Below, piece by piece: positions 12,111 to 21,894 of a stretch of DNA of 64,000 nt. The translations under genes and the position numbers were made by a program. Each line of letters opens with the position of its first letter. Position 1 is the first letter of the stretch. Source of the DNA: Echinarachnius parma (Eukaryota; Echinodermata; Echinoidea; Clypeasteroida; Echinarachniidae); contig JBAMJV010003100.1 in assembly GCA_037951105.1 (NCBI GenBank), positions 1-64,000 of the forward strand. The letters are read 5' to 3'. Below the pieces are notes generated by a model. It did not search any database, had not been told where the DNA came from, and saw nothing but the letters and a program-made list of their open reading frames with translations.

Positions 12111-12117
12111 AAGATCA

Positions 12118-12425
12118 TCACTCCGAGACACGGGGTCAGACACAATGCTGTGTGGACACATGGCTTATCGATTATCGTTGTTTTGTTGTTGTAATTTAGT
12201 TCTTTTTGGCGATTAGTCTATATTGACTATTGTTGCCACCTACGTTTCTTTTTTTTAATATTTTGATGCATTTATATTATCAATAATCATAATCATCAAT
12301 AATCATCGCTCATTGTTCCCTAGCCTTTAGTCAAGGCTCTATATGGCTTGGAGATTCTCTATGCGAGACTCATTGTTCCCGAGACTCGGGATCAGACATA
12401 TTGCTGTGTGGGCGCAGGATAAGTT
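12118..12425. repeat. Diverged direct repeat, ~43 bp, 258 bp apart
   Basis: CCGAGACACGGGGTCAGACA near 12123 recurs as CCGAGACTCGGGATCAGACA near 12381. Both are followed by a TGCTGTGTGG block. A third, shorter echo (ACTCGATCGGATCAGACACA) lies near 12447. Confidence 0.65.
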
Positions 12426-12727
12426 CACCTCTCATCTAGCACAAGACTCGATCGGATCAGACACATCGTAATCATGAACTTACACAAGTTTCATGCTGCA
12501 GGCCGTTTTGACAAATATTATCCTGTTATGGAAGCTGTTTTTTCTTTATATTTTTGAAAACCGTAATTGATGTTACATACGTATTTTAATGGAGATATGA
12601 ATAATTGATTTTCTTTCTATAAAGATCCAACCTTCCTTTTATATAATGGATAAAGATTATGGAAATATATAAAGCTAATTTTATAATTACCTTAAGCTTG
12701 TGATTCGTTTTCACTCTCGTTAATCTC

Positions 12728-12865
12728 AGGAGGAGGTGGGGACGGGCAACGAATTCCCTGTTGCTTATGCTAGTCGGAAGCTACTTCCCAGGGAAAGGTC
12801 ATATGCTACCGTAGAGAAGGAGTGCCTTGCAATCGTGTACGGCATTCAGAAATTCTGCAACATTT
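12728..12865 (+). pseudogene. Central RNase H fragment of the Gmr1-like element, in inverted orientation
   Basis: On the plus strand this segment reads with the RNase H motifs FPVAYASRKLLPRERSYATV and EKECLAIVYGIQKF, which belong to Ty3/gypsy RNase H. The neighbouring element lies on the minus strand and lacks exactly this part: its N-terminal RNase H motif (SDIGLGVVLLQ) is joined directly to its C-terminal one. So this middle block has been inverted and displaced, or comes from a second copy inserted the other way. It ends near 12865, where sequence homologous to the other strand resumes. It is non-functional. Confidence 0.8.
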
Positions 12866-12901
12866 GCAGTCTTCTCCAACCGAGAAGCCTCATCATTGCG
12901 G

Positions 12902-13250
12902 TTACTCCTCCCATGCATTTCGACTCAGGAAGTCTGCCCCTACGTTCTGTGATCCTTTGATCGCTTCCACTCGGAAGCGGTAGGACTGGAGTACCAAAGC
13001 CCAGCGCATCACCCGTGCATTGGAGTAGCACCACACCTAGCCCAATATCAGATGCACCCGTTCGGAGAGTGAACGGTCTCTCACAGTCCGGTAGATGGAG
13101 AGTAGGTGTCGTGGTCACATGCATCTTCAGTGTCTTGAAGGCTCGCTCCTGGCCCTCCCCCCATGAGATCTGGTTTGGTTCCTTGGCTTTAGTCAGGTCG
13201 GTCAAAGGTGCTGCTACCGGAGCAAAATTGGGAATAAACCGTCTGTAATA
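12902..13250 (-). pseudogene. RT tail and RNase H remnant of the Gmr1-like element
   Basis: Read on the minus strand, the segment carries the conserved end of RT (GYYRRFIPNFAPVAAPLTDL), a W-G-E-linked connection, and then the RNase H start. The usual TDASD, whose first Asp is catalytic, reads TGASD here. The middle of RNase H is missing and the C-terminal part follows in another frame (NVGADFLSRN), ending in TAA at 12902-12904. A stop right after RNase H, with no integrase beyond, fits an element in which RNase H is the last pol domain. On the upstream side this segment is fused to an integrase zinc finger, so the integrase core and nearly all of RT are deleted. Confidence 0.85.
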
Positions 13251-13450
13251 CCCGATCAATAATCGGCACAGAAACCAGAGGAACCTTCGTAACCTTTCCC
13301 TTTGGTACTGTGCGTTGGCAAATATCACATGATCGAACATACCTCTTGATGTCAGCTTGTATTCCAGGCCAGAAAATGGACGATATAACCCTTTCGGTTG
13401 TTTTGGGCGTACCCTAGTGTCCTCCGAAGATGGATTCATGAGCCAGCTGC
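13251..13450 (-). pseudogene. Integrase HHCC zinc-binding domain remnant with in-frame stop
   Basis: On the minus strand the two His of the HHCC domain (AHESIFGGH, near 13417-13443) and the two Cys (CDIC, 13318-13329) are all present. They are separated by an in-frame TAG at 13414-13416, where a Leu codon is usual, which suggests a single nonsense change. WPGIQADIKRYVRSCDICQR matches the usual spacing of gypsy integrases. The DDE catalytic core that should follow is absent because of the deletion to the RT tail near 13240. Confidence 0.85.
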
Positions 13451-14505
13451 ATCACTGCCTTCCTGTGCTTGCGGGGCACAACAACCTGATAGATTGGGTC
13501 ATGACAGCCCGTCCTGGATGATTTGAATTCCCGGTGGAGTATACCCTTCTGCATAACAAACCTAGATGTGTGACCATCTTTGCCGGTCTTGACCTCCAGC
13601 GCTTCCGCCAGCTCATGGCAACGCTTGAGCTTTGCGTCAGACCGCTGATCTGTCTTCAGGTCTTCTGCTGAAACCAGATCCGCAATGCCTCTGGGCACCT
13701 TAAGTGCCGGTGTCGGCTTACCTGCCTTCGCAGCCTGACCTCTGGTTTGGACTGCGTATCCCTTTGCGTCAAGACCACTATTCTCCAGACGATTCATTTG
13801 GTCCGGTGCTGTTTTACTATCAAGGGCTCGTTTCATGATCCAGTCTGGATTTGGGTCGGTGGGGTTACGGGCCTCCGGAATATTCCCGACTATCAAGTCA
13901 TAAACCGGCTGCTCCATACAAAGCGCCTCGGTTTCCCCGACATAGAAGGGAGTGTCGACCTGTACCCGGGCCACTGCAAATTTCCTTACAGTGCCATCTA
14001 TAAGACCACACCCTCTGATCTCACCTGTGAGCTGTCCTTCGCCGACCAAGCTTCTGCGGACCACCACGCCACTACAACCACTGTCCCGTAAAACAGAAAC
14101 CGGTTGATCCCCTACTAGTCCTGCAGCCACCGGCATGTGGCGGCTGGGCCGTCGTCCACATGCAGCACTCAAGATGGAGAGGTGGTTTCCACAGCGCAAG
14201 ACGACGTGGTCTTCCTCTTTGCAACACCTACCCAGGCTGTGTGCTATCATAGACTTACTACAGTAAGTCTATGGTGCTATGAACGCCCACGTTTCGACTT
14301 GGTTTTCCCCGGGGTCATCTAGCTGATACCCTGGTCCTAGATCTGGATAGTAAGCCTCACCCTCTTCCAGCCCCGCAGTCTTGGTCAGTGGTGGGCGGAA
14401 TTTGCAATCCCGGGCCATGTTCCCCCTTCGGTTGCAAATGAAACAAGTCCGCGGGGGAGGGGACAGTGCACCCTTTCCGGGTGGACTGGGTATTGGTCGG
14501 TCCAT
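13451..14505 (-). pseudogene. Zinc knuckle, aspartic protease and linker of the Gmr1-like element
   Basis: Minus-strand order: a gag-type zinc knuckle near 14400-14445 (CFICNRRGNMARDC, with Asn in place of the ligand His), then an aspartic protease with the DSG motif (LRDSGCSGVVV) near 14050-14090, then a linker leading straight to the integrase zinc finger. There is no RT between protease and integrase. This PR-INT order is the hallmark of Gmr1-like elements. The frame is interrupted by a stop inside a 26-base palindrome at 14248-14273; frames on both sides of it are in the same register. The element cannot encode a working polyprotein. Confidence 0.85.
14241..14280. repeat. 26-base palindrome flanked by 7-base direct repeats, inside the pro region
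   Basis: GTGCTAT at 14241-14247 and 14274-14280 flanks a perfect 12-base-arm hairpin (14248-14273, 2-base loop). Palindrome plus one direct repeat is 33 bases, a multiple of three, so the insertion keeps the reading register but introduces a minus-strand TAG. It looks like a minimal insertion with a target duplication, or a templated break repair. Confidence 0.85.
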
Positions 14506-15350
14506 CCCCTCAGGTTATTCTTTTTTACATTTCCCGGTTGCTGGTGTCTTGGAGTGTCTTGTCTGGAACAACGGGTGAATGGTTCCCCTCTTGCTTCGAT
14601 GAACTGCTCTGCCAGCCTCCCCATGGAGAATATGTCCTTGGGCATTCTCTCATTTATGAAGACTGACAAGTCTGGGCCGCAGATGTTTAGAAATTGCTCC
14701 TTGATGCAGAGGTCCCTAATAGCCCAGTAGGTAGTTGGTACCTGGGCCAGCTCAACCCAACGATCGAAATTGGATTCTAGTCTGACCATAAATTCAACAG
14801 GGGTTTCCGCGCGGTCGGGCCGGGCAGTACGAAATCGTACCCGATAGCCATGCTCGGTGAAGTTATAGCTCTTCAGTAGTGCCGCCTTTACTAGCGGGTA
14901 TTGTGATGCGTCCTTTGATGGCATACGCGAGAAAACCTGTAGGGCCTTGCCTGTGAGCAGGGCACTAAGGTCGATGGCCCACGAGTCTTTGAGCCAATCC
15001 TGATTGTCGGCGTACCTCTCGAATCTTTGAATGTATGAGTCTATATCGTCGCGGTCATCCTGGAATGGCGGGAGCTTTGGGGACGTTTCCATCCTCTTAT
15101 TTTCCCTGCCTTGGGTCCCGTTTGAGGCATTTACATCCTGTGCATCCGGTGTCTCTTGCTTCAGCTCCAATAGCTTAATTTGCTTTGAAAGAACATAATT
15201 TTCACATTTCTTTAACTCTAGTAATTCTGCTCGCTCATCTCTCGCTGCATCCTCTCTTTCACGCACAATATCCATCCATTCTTGGCCTTCAATGCCATGC
15301 GTCTTACCCGCTTCAAGCCACTTTTCAATGCCATCCCTTCTGCTCCCAAC
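14506..15350 (-). pseudogene. Gag capsid remnant (SCAN-related) of the Gmr1-like element
   Basis: The minus-strand frame is open from about 15350, although its first ATG is at 15275. It begins with a charged, coiled-coil-like N-terminus (REREDAARDERAELLELKK). A capsid follows with the motifs PKLPPFQDDRDDIDSYIQRF and later KEQFLNICGPDLSVFINERM. That second motif closely resembles the SCAN domain pattern (KEQ-L-L--L-QFL--LP-----V). SCAN domains are known to derive from the capsid of Gmr1-like retroelements. A one-base frameshift near 14505-14515 separates it from the zinc knuckle. No LTR was found on either side. Confidence 0.85.
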
Positions 15351-15439
15351 TCAACTATAGCACCAAAAATAAAGAGCGCGTTCTCGGGGAGGCAAACCGA
15401 CTGCTGGTGGGGCGTGCACCTAACCTGCAAGGATAATCA

Positions 15440-15870
15440 AACCATGAATAAAAGAAAGCTAGATATTAATTACAATTTGCCCAACTGGTAAGTATATCTA
15501 CCCATCCATGAGATTACTATTATTACTATTTTTTATTTTTTTATTTTTTTATTTTTTTAATTTTTTTTGTTACCCACTCCTCTGCACGTATCTTACTTCA
15601 GATATCAAACGTAATTCCCGGACAAGCGATATATTTCAATATCGCGGATTTACTATTTTTAAAGTTTAAATCCAGCAATTGCCATTATTGTTCTCAAAAT
15701 CACTTGCTCTTGTCTGTACTGCTCATTATATCAATGACTGTTGTATGACCACAATGCTGTAAACCTATGGATTAGAACCAGAGTAAGAGAGAAACAAAAA
15801 TCGTCATATTAATATATATATTTTTTTGCAAACATCGGTCTTCTCGCCTACCAACAAATGATAAATATTC
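15440..15870. other. Non-coding stretch with a (TTTTTTTA)n tract
   Basis: A T-rich tract lies at 15524-15571. I looked here for an LTR of the adjacent retroelement and could not see one. Confidence 0.4.
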
Positions 15871-15873
15871 TGT

Positions 15874-16272
15874 TTAATGTGATCCATTAACTTTATTTTA
15901 AAAAAATTCCCGAACGGAATATCTGAGACTTCAATAATATTCCAATAATTAGCATTGTAGGTTTCTTTTGGAGAATTTTTTTTACCAAGATATAAAGGTG
16001 AAATTGATGTTATCACATAAAGGGTAAAAAGGGGTGGAATTGATGTTATCAGCGCCCACTGATTTAGACTACTATTAAAAAGCGTTCCCGACCGCTTACC
16101 ATTCGATCATAAATATCTTCATGCATAAACTAGGGAGTCGTTTGGAAAAATCAAAACCCATTTCATTCTTCTGTTACCGTAAGCTAAGCAACAAGGTGCA
16201 AGAGAAGTGTAAAAGCTCCAAGTAATTTAGGTTGAATTTTACAAAGTAAGCACGGTTAGTGCATCACTTTAA
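15874..16272 (-). mobile_element. Family A inverted-repeat element, copy 2
   Basis: The ends are TTAATGTGATCCATTAACTT and GTGCATCACTTTAA, with TTAA at 15874-15877 and 16269-16272. It is oriented opposite to copy 1. It contains a decayed palindromic core, AAAAGCGTTCCCGACCGCTT, near 16078. 'cttctgttaccgtaagctaagcaacaaggtgcaag' type sequence matches copies 3 and 1 (complement). Confidence 0.8.
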
Positions 16273-16274
16273 AG

Positions 16275-17280
16275 TTAAACGTGGTTGTTAATAGGGTGTT
16301 CTTTGTGGGTATAGAGATGATGGGGTCCCGTCGGAATAGCAAATTGTGAACGTCCGAGGTCTTCCTGATCGAAATTCGCAAATATCGTGGCATTGATAAA
16401 TTAAAATAAGCTGAAGCCTGAAATAAATTGAAGGAGGAGCATGGTCAACTTTCTTTCATAACACACAAAGTATATGATTTTGAAATTATTGTGTCGTAGA
16501 TTTTTTTTCCGGGAATATAATGGAATCGTCCTGATTGTGTTGACATTTCAGTTTGAAATGTTAAAACACATTTTCAATAAACAATAATAATTTCATGGTA
16601 ATTCGTATTTATTGAATTGTCGAATCTCTGGAAATATCAAATTACATGTTAAACACCCGTATGATTGAATCATCGTATTATATTACATTTTGATTGAAGA
16701 TGTGTTTCTCAATAATTATGAAATATCAATTTTATTTCATTATTCCTACTCGCTATATACAAATTGGCAACGCGAATCGCGTTGATCATTAGCCAAGGGA
16801 AATCGATAGTCATCGGAACTTCCGGTGAAATTCAATAAGAAACACTCTGCATATTTTTTTTACGAGTTTCGACATAATTCGTTGAATGTCAAAACACAAT
16901 ACCATTATTGACAGTAACACAAATTATGGTAGCCTCAACCAAAACGATACTTTCTGTGAACTACAATATCTATTTCCCTCCAAGGGGCGCTGAAATTATG
17001 AAACTCCTGGATGTGGGGCGAGCCAGTTGTCACCAACTCGCCATATAGCCAAAAAACAACAACAACCCTAAACCAAACTGATCAATCAACTATTCGTTTG
17101 TTTATGTTTTATATAATGTGTATGTATGTTTCCCGCAGGAATAGGGAGGGGCGCGGGACTTACAAGATCCCATGGGATGGAGTCAATTTGATATCCCATG
17201 CTTCATATCTCGTACATCACCGACTGAGGGTGACCGATCTTTAACCTTGACAAAATGGGCAATTATAATAGACATGAAAA
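16275..17280. other. AT-rich non-coding stretch, nothing recognised
   Basis: No motif-bearing reading frame and no clear repeat. Confidence 0.35.
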
Positions 17281-17283
17281 CAT

Positions 17284-17995
17284 GGTCATCAAAAGCATTG
17301 AAGGTTCAGACATGTTTTGATTTTTAACAAACATGATCAAATTATTAGTATATGATTTGTGGGCATGCGGTACATTACGGAGTTGGTCAACAAAAGCGTC
17401 TTCAATAATGTTTTGATTTTTAACTAACATGATCGACTTATCAGCATGTGATTTGTGAACTTCTTTTGGTACGACGAGTTGGTCCTCAAAAGCATCAACA
17501 GTAACTGTTCAAGGATGTTTTTATCAGTTTATTCTACATGATCGAACTAGATTTTGTGGGTTTTAGGGCAATGTTTTGATTTTGTTTTTACATGATCGAA
17601 TTATTAGCGAAATGATTTGTGGGCTTTTGGTTCATGGTGGTTATTTTGGTCAACAAAAGCATGAAAGGTTCAAGAATGTTTTGATTTTGTCTAACATGAT
17701 TACAATATTAGTGAAATGATTTTTTATCTTTATCTAACATGATTTAAATGATTTATAGGTGGCTTTTAGTACACGGTGATTTGGTCAACGAAGGCATGAC
17801 AGGTTCAAGAATGTTTTGATTTTATCTAACATGATCAACATATTAGTGAAATGATTTTATCTTTATCTAACATGATTGAATTACTAGTGAAATGATTTAT
17901 AGGTGGCTTTCGCTACACGGTGATTTGGTCAACGAAGGCATGTATAAGGTTCAAGAATGTTTTGATGTGTATCTTACATGAACAAAATTACGAGG
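17284..17995 (+). repeat. Diverged tandem repeat, units of ~115-155 bp
   Basis: The phrase GGTTCAAGAATGTTTTGATTTT...TAACATGATC...TTAGTGAAATGATTT recurs about six times with GGTCAACAAAAGCATGA or GGTCAACGAAGGCATGA between units. Later units carry an inner duplication of the ATCTTTATCTAACATGAT block. Early units are more diverged than late ones. Confidence 0.85.
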
Positions 17996-18239
17996 ATAAG
18001 GATTTATGGACATCGGCGTGATGAGCGATTGTGTACCACTGAGTATGACGTTAATAATACAGACGCTCTGCCTATGTCATCATCGCAACTAATGTATAAT
18101 GTATAATGTCGCATAGATCAGGTCCAGAATTAGCAGAGTCTGCCTTAGAAACCGGGTTAATTTTAGAAAGTTTAACCATGTTTAATGAGCAACATACTTG
18201 CCCCCGACATTGGAATTTTGTCTCGCTCTTGGCCAGAGC

Positions 18240-18790
18240 CTCAACACTCATCCATCAACCTAGTATGTCAAATCTAGGGCGCACTTTCTCTCAAATACAA
18301 TATACGTGGGCATTAGGGGCGCTGCCAGAAATATACAAATAAGGGGGGGGGGGGGGGGGGGAGGTTGCGAAATGAATGCCAAGCGTGGGGCATTATATGT
18401 TGGTTATTTTTTTTCTCCAAAATCACATAAGCCGTGTTGGCATATTATGCAACAATTAAAGTGAACCCATCATCAACCCAGTATGTCAAATCTAGGGCGC
18501 ACTTTCTCTCAAATACAATATACGTGGGCATTAGGGGCACTGCCAGAATTTACAAATACGGGGGGGGGGGGGGGGGGGCGGTGGGGTGGTATCGTGAGGG
18601 AATTATGGTTATTTTATTGCTAGTCTGTTTGTTTGTTTTTAATTTCTGAAATCACATGAGCTTATACACCAGTATAGTGAATCCAGCATCAACCCAAAAT
18701 GCCAAATCTCGGGCGCGCTTTCCCTGACTTAACTGTACTTGCGGCAATGGGGGCCTGCCAGAAATCGACTGATGGAGGGGGAGGGGGCGT
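18240..18790 (+). repeat. Three tandem copies of a ~215 bp unit, each ending in a G-rich tract
   Basis: TCAACCTAGTATGTCAAATCTAGGGCGCACTTTC near 18256, 18475 and (diverged) 18690 continues to TGCCAGAA. Each copy closes with G: (G)19 at 18343-18361, (G)19 at 18560-18578, and GGAGGGGGAGGGGG near 18775-18787. The first two copies are nearly identical over the core. Confidence 0.85.
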
Positions 18791-18932
18791 TATGGGTTAG
18801 AAATGATGGGAGAGTGATGGATTTACTAATGGAGATGGGAGAGCCAATGGATATGAAACGTGGGCTCAATACTGAGATGTGACCCAGGAACGTACTTGAC
18901 CTGAAAAGCAGTATATCTACTGGATGTGAAAC

Positions 18933-19373
18933 GCGGCGTAATGGACGTGAAACGCGGCATAATGGACGTAAAACGCAGCCAAATGGACGTGAAACGCGGC
19001 GTAATGGACGTGAAACGCGGCGTAATGGACGTGAAACGCGGCATAATGGACGTGAAACGCAGCCAAATGGATTTGAAACGCGGCGTAATGGACGTGAAAT
19101 GCGGCGTAATGGACTTGAAACGCGGCGTAATGGACGTGAAACGCGGCGTAATGGACTTGAAACGCAGCATAATGGACGTGAAACGCGGCGTGATGGACGT
19201 GAAACGCGGCGTAATAGACGTGAAACGCGGCGTAATGGACTTGAAACGCAGCATAATGGACGTGAAACGCGGCGTATTGGACGTGAAACGCAGCCTAATG
19301 GACGTGAAACGCGGCGTAATGGATGTGAAACGCGGCGTAATGGATGTGAAACGCGGAGTAATGGATGTAAATC
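18933..19373 (+). repeat. 21 bp minisatellite, exactly 21 units without indels
   Basis: The consensus unit is GCGGCGTAATGGACGTGAAAC. I partitioned the array into 21 consecutive 21-base units with only substitutions. Variant units (GCGGCATA, GCAGCCAAA, GCAGCATA, GGACTTG) recur with a four-unit (84 bp) period. Because 21 is divisible by three, several frames stay open on both strands, giving 7-residue repeats such as MDVKRGV; I treat these as artefacts. Confidence 0.95.
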
Positions 19374-20955
19374 TGAGTGCAAAATGTATGTGAAACAGGT
19401 TGTTATATTTGTATTGCATGGGATGCCAAAGACACCATCATGTGTCATAGGTTTTATTTTGTTTTTCTAAGCGGGAAGAGTTGGGAAGAAGAAAGGGAGT
19501 ACCCCTGTTTTGCGCTATATAATTGTTTGTTATTTACGCAAATGGACATATTTCTCACCAAATCAACGTAGCGACAGAAAAGATAAAACATGCATGACTT
19601 CTTCGATGCCTTCTACTTCGTCCTTATCAAATAACTTGTTATCATTATGTGGCATCGACCTTGTTTTAGGGCAAACATAAGTAATACGTTATGTTTCTAT
19701 TTCCCTTTATTTAACCCTTTAAGGACTTGATGTCATTTATTTAGGGTTAGGATCATTCTATCGATACTAATATTGTAAAGTCAAGGCGAATCCCGAGGGG
19801 GTGTGCTCGGCAAAAAGATCATATTTTGACATTCCACTTGTCAAACTTGTCAAAATCCTCCCGCTGTGAAATTTCCCTGGATGCTCAAGGAATTCAGTTA
19901 AATCTACGACTCACAATGAAGGGACAAAAATATCGAGATTGTACTTTGTTTTGTTTTGGGTCAGTGCGACTTGAATTGAATATTCAGAACAAATGAGATA
20001 AACAAGTACATAATTTGCCCCAATTGAATTCTTACGTTATGTCAGAAATGTACGAATAAATCTTAAATAATGAGGAGATATTAATATTTGTTTTTGTTCA
20101 GCTAATGTTTTTTTTGTGTGTGACTACAATGCAATTTTAAGATTGTTATCGCTTGAAGTTCGCCTGGGTAGTTCGAAGAATAAAGTCATGATAATGAAGA
20201 GGTATAGTAAGAAATAATGAAGATATATTCTATTTTGATGATGTTCTGTTTTTGACAGGAATTTTTCCCGAGCATAATTAGCATTGGAAAGGAGCGTACA
20301 CCGAAATAAGACAAAATTATCATACAGTTTAATATAGATATATTTCTAGGAGGGTACATGATACATCCATATAATTAAGACAGAGTTATCTAGATTTGTT
20401 TCGTTCCGATTTTAATTCGTAGAAATAAGATACATTCTTCCCAAGCTGATAAGATGAATACAAATAAGAAATGTTGACGGTTATGAAATGCTTCTTTATT
20501 AAATGTAACGACGATATAAAACTATTTTTGGTATCGTTTACATTTGTTGTAGATTTGATTCCCGTGTTTCTTATGAATAAAGCAATATTATGGAACAGTA
20601 AACGCAAACGGGATTGATACAACAACAAATACACTTTAGAAGTGACTGACTTATGAACTGTAGGAGTGTCCGACTTATGGAAACAAATATTAATTGCCGA
20701 AAGTGAATGATGCGATCCATTCCATTAAATGTGGACAATAATGTATAACATTAATTGTTAATGCATCTCTGGTCGGTCATCAAACAAATAGAATTGAACT
20801 TGAGACCTCTCGCATTTGATGAATCATTTCGAGTCATATTTAGGAAGAAACCAAATTGCTTTTTGATAGCCTTTTAAGAAGAACCTGCTCCCAGTTCGAC
20901 GACGATTATATTATTTTGAAGCATCTCCATAATCTGAATGTGTATATCATTATAT
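19374..20955. other. AT-rich non-coding stretch, nothing recognised
   Basis: Short frames only, without motifs. Confidence 0.35.
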
Positions 20956-20959
20956 TATA

Positions 20960-21718
20960 CTCGATTTCCCTTCAGTAAAAAGATATTTACGATTGAAGTG
21001 CTCATATGTTTAAAGGGATAGTTGAGTTTTGGTATAGAGCTAGGGCGCTACAGAAAATAATTTTTTGAGGGATAATGAAAAACCGAGTCTCAAAATTGAA
21101 CGAGCATACCATTATAATGACAAAGTAAACTTTATTTGATCAAAATCGGTTCAGAAACGGCTGAAATATCCATAAACATAACCATTTGTAATATTTTTTG
21201 GGTCCCAGCCGTTAAAAACATTTTTAAAAATGCTTCCTCTGCCTTTTCAAGAATTTACAAAAGAGGTTTTTAAATAGTTATTGATGATCTCTCTATCTAA
21301 TCACTATTTCAACAAAACATCACATGCACAATATTTTATTTAAAATGGTTGAAACCAATGAGTTTTTAGAGAGCGCCCTCTTCGGTTTTAACGGCTCTTT
21401 TAAATGATAACAGGCTTTTTACTTTAGTAATTTGTAATTTTGTATTCCTTTCGAGCATGGTGGAGTTATAACTGTTAGTTTGAATTGTAATGGTGCAGGT
21501 TTTGGTTACTAAAATTCAGTTTGACCAAAACTGTACTCTCTTTACCAAAACTCAATGTGAATATCACTTTGCATTTTTGCTCATTACTCGGCCATATAAC
21601 GTCCACTTAAGTTGAAATGTTCACACAATACCCATCAGTGGACATATCAGATAACAACAATATACATTTTATCAACCATTTATCACTTTTTGCACATGTC
21701 AACAAAGTTACCCTTTAA
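20960..21718 (+). mobile_element. Family B element, copy 2, interrupted by family C
   Basis: Family B sequence (TTCAGTAAAAAGATATTTACGATTGAAGTG) runs to about 21009, is interrupted by the family C element, and resumes at about 21554 with GTGAATATCACTTTGC. It then continues to AACAAAGTTACCCTTTAA at 21718. The left half of B is truncated, and sequence around the C junctions is lost. Confidence 0.75.
21010..21553 (+). mobile_element. Family C element, copy 2, nested in family B
   Basis: It starts TTAAAGGGATAGTTGAGTTT at 21010 and matches the complement of the copy at 32034 over most of its length. Shared blocks are AAAATCGGTTCAGAAACGG, GAGAGCGCCCTC and TTTTGGTTACTAAAATTCAG. It stops at TACCAAAACTCA, so the final ACTTTCCCTTTAA is missing. 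Non-coding. Confidence 0.8.
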
Positions 21719-21890
21719 AGGGATCTAGTAACTTTGTCCAAATCCACAAAACTTACTCGGAACTTATAGTGGTTCTCTCATTCTATTTTGAATTCGTATT
21801 ACCAATAGAAGCATGGGACAGGTTTCGGTTTTCCAAATTTCTCTTCCGTTATAAAGATATGTATGATTGTAGTGTTTGGAATCGAAATTC
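21715..21890 (+). mobile_element. Family B left half, abutting copy 2 tail-to-head
   Basis: TTAAAGGGATCTAGTAACTTTGTCC starts at 21715, directly after the right end of the preceding family B copy. The two share the sequence CCCTTTAAAGGG. It continues through the 'attcgtattaccaatagaagcatggga' block and then ends. Confidence 0.75.
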
Positions 21891-21894
21891 TCTA

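Noticed and set aside
12600..15900. LTRs of the Gmr1-like element
   Set aside because: I looked on both sides for a repeated TG...CA-bounded segment and a primer-binding site and could not see either.
18933..19373. CRISPR-like array
   Set aside because: There are no unique spacers; units are contiguous and only differ by substitutions.
18826..19470. Several repeat-protein-like frames of 120-240 codons on both strands
   Set aside because: They follow from a 21-base unit divisible by three. No start context, flanking coding sequence or codon bias was seen.
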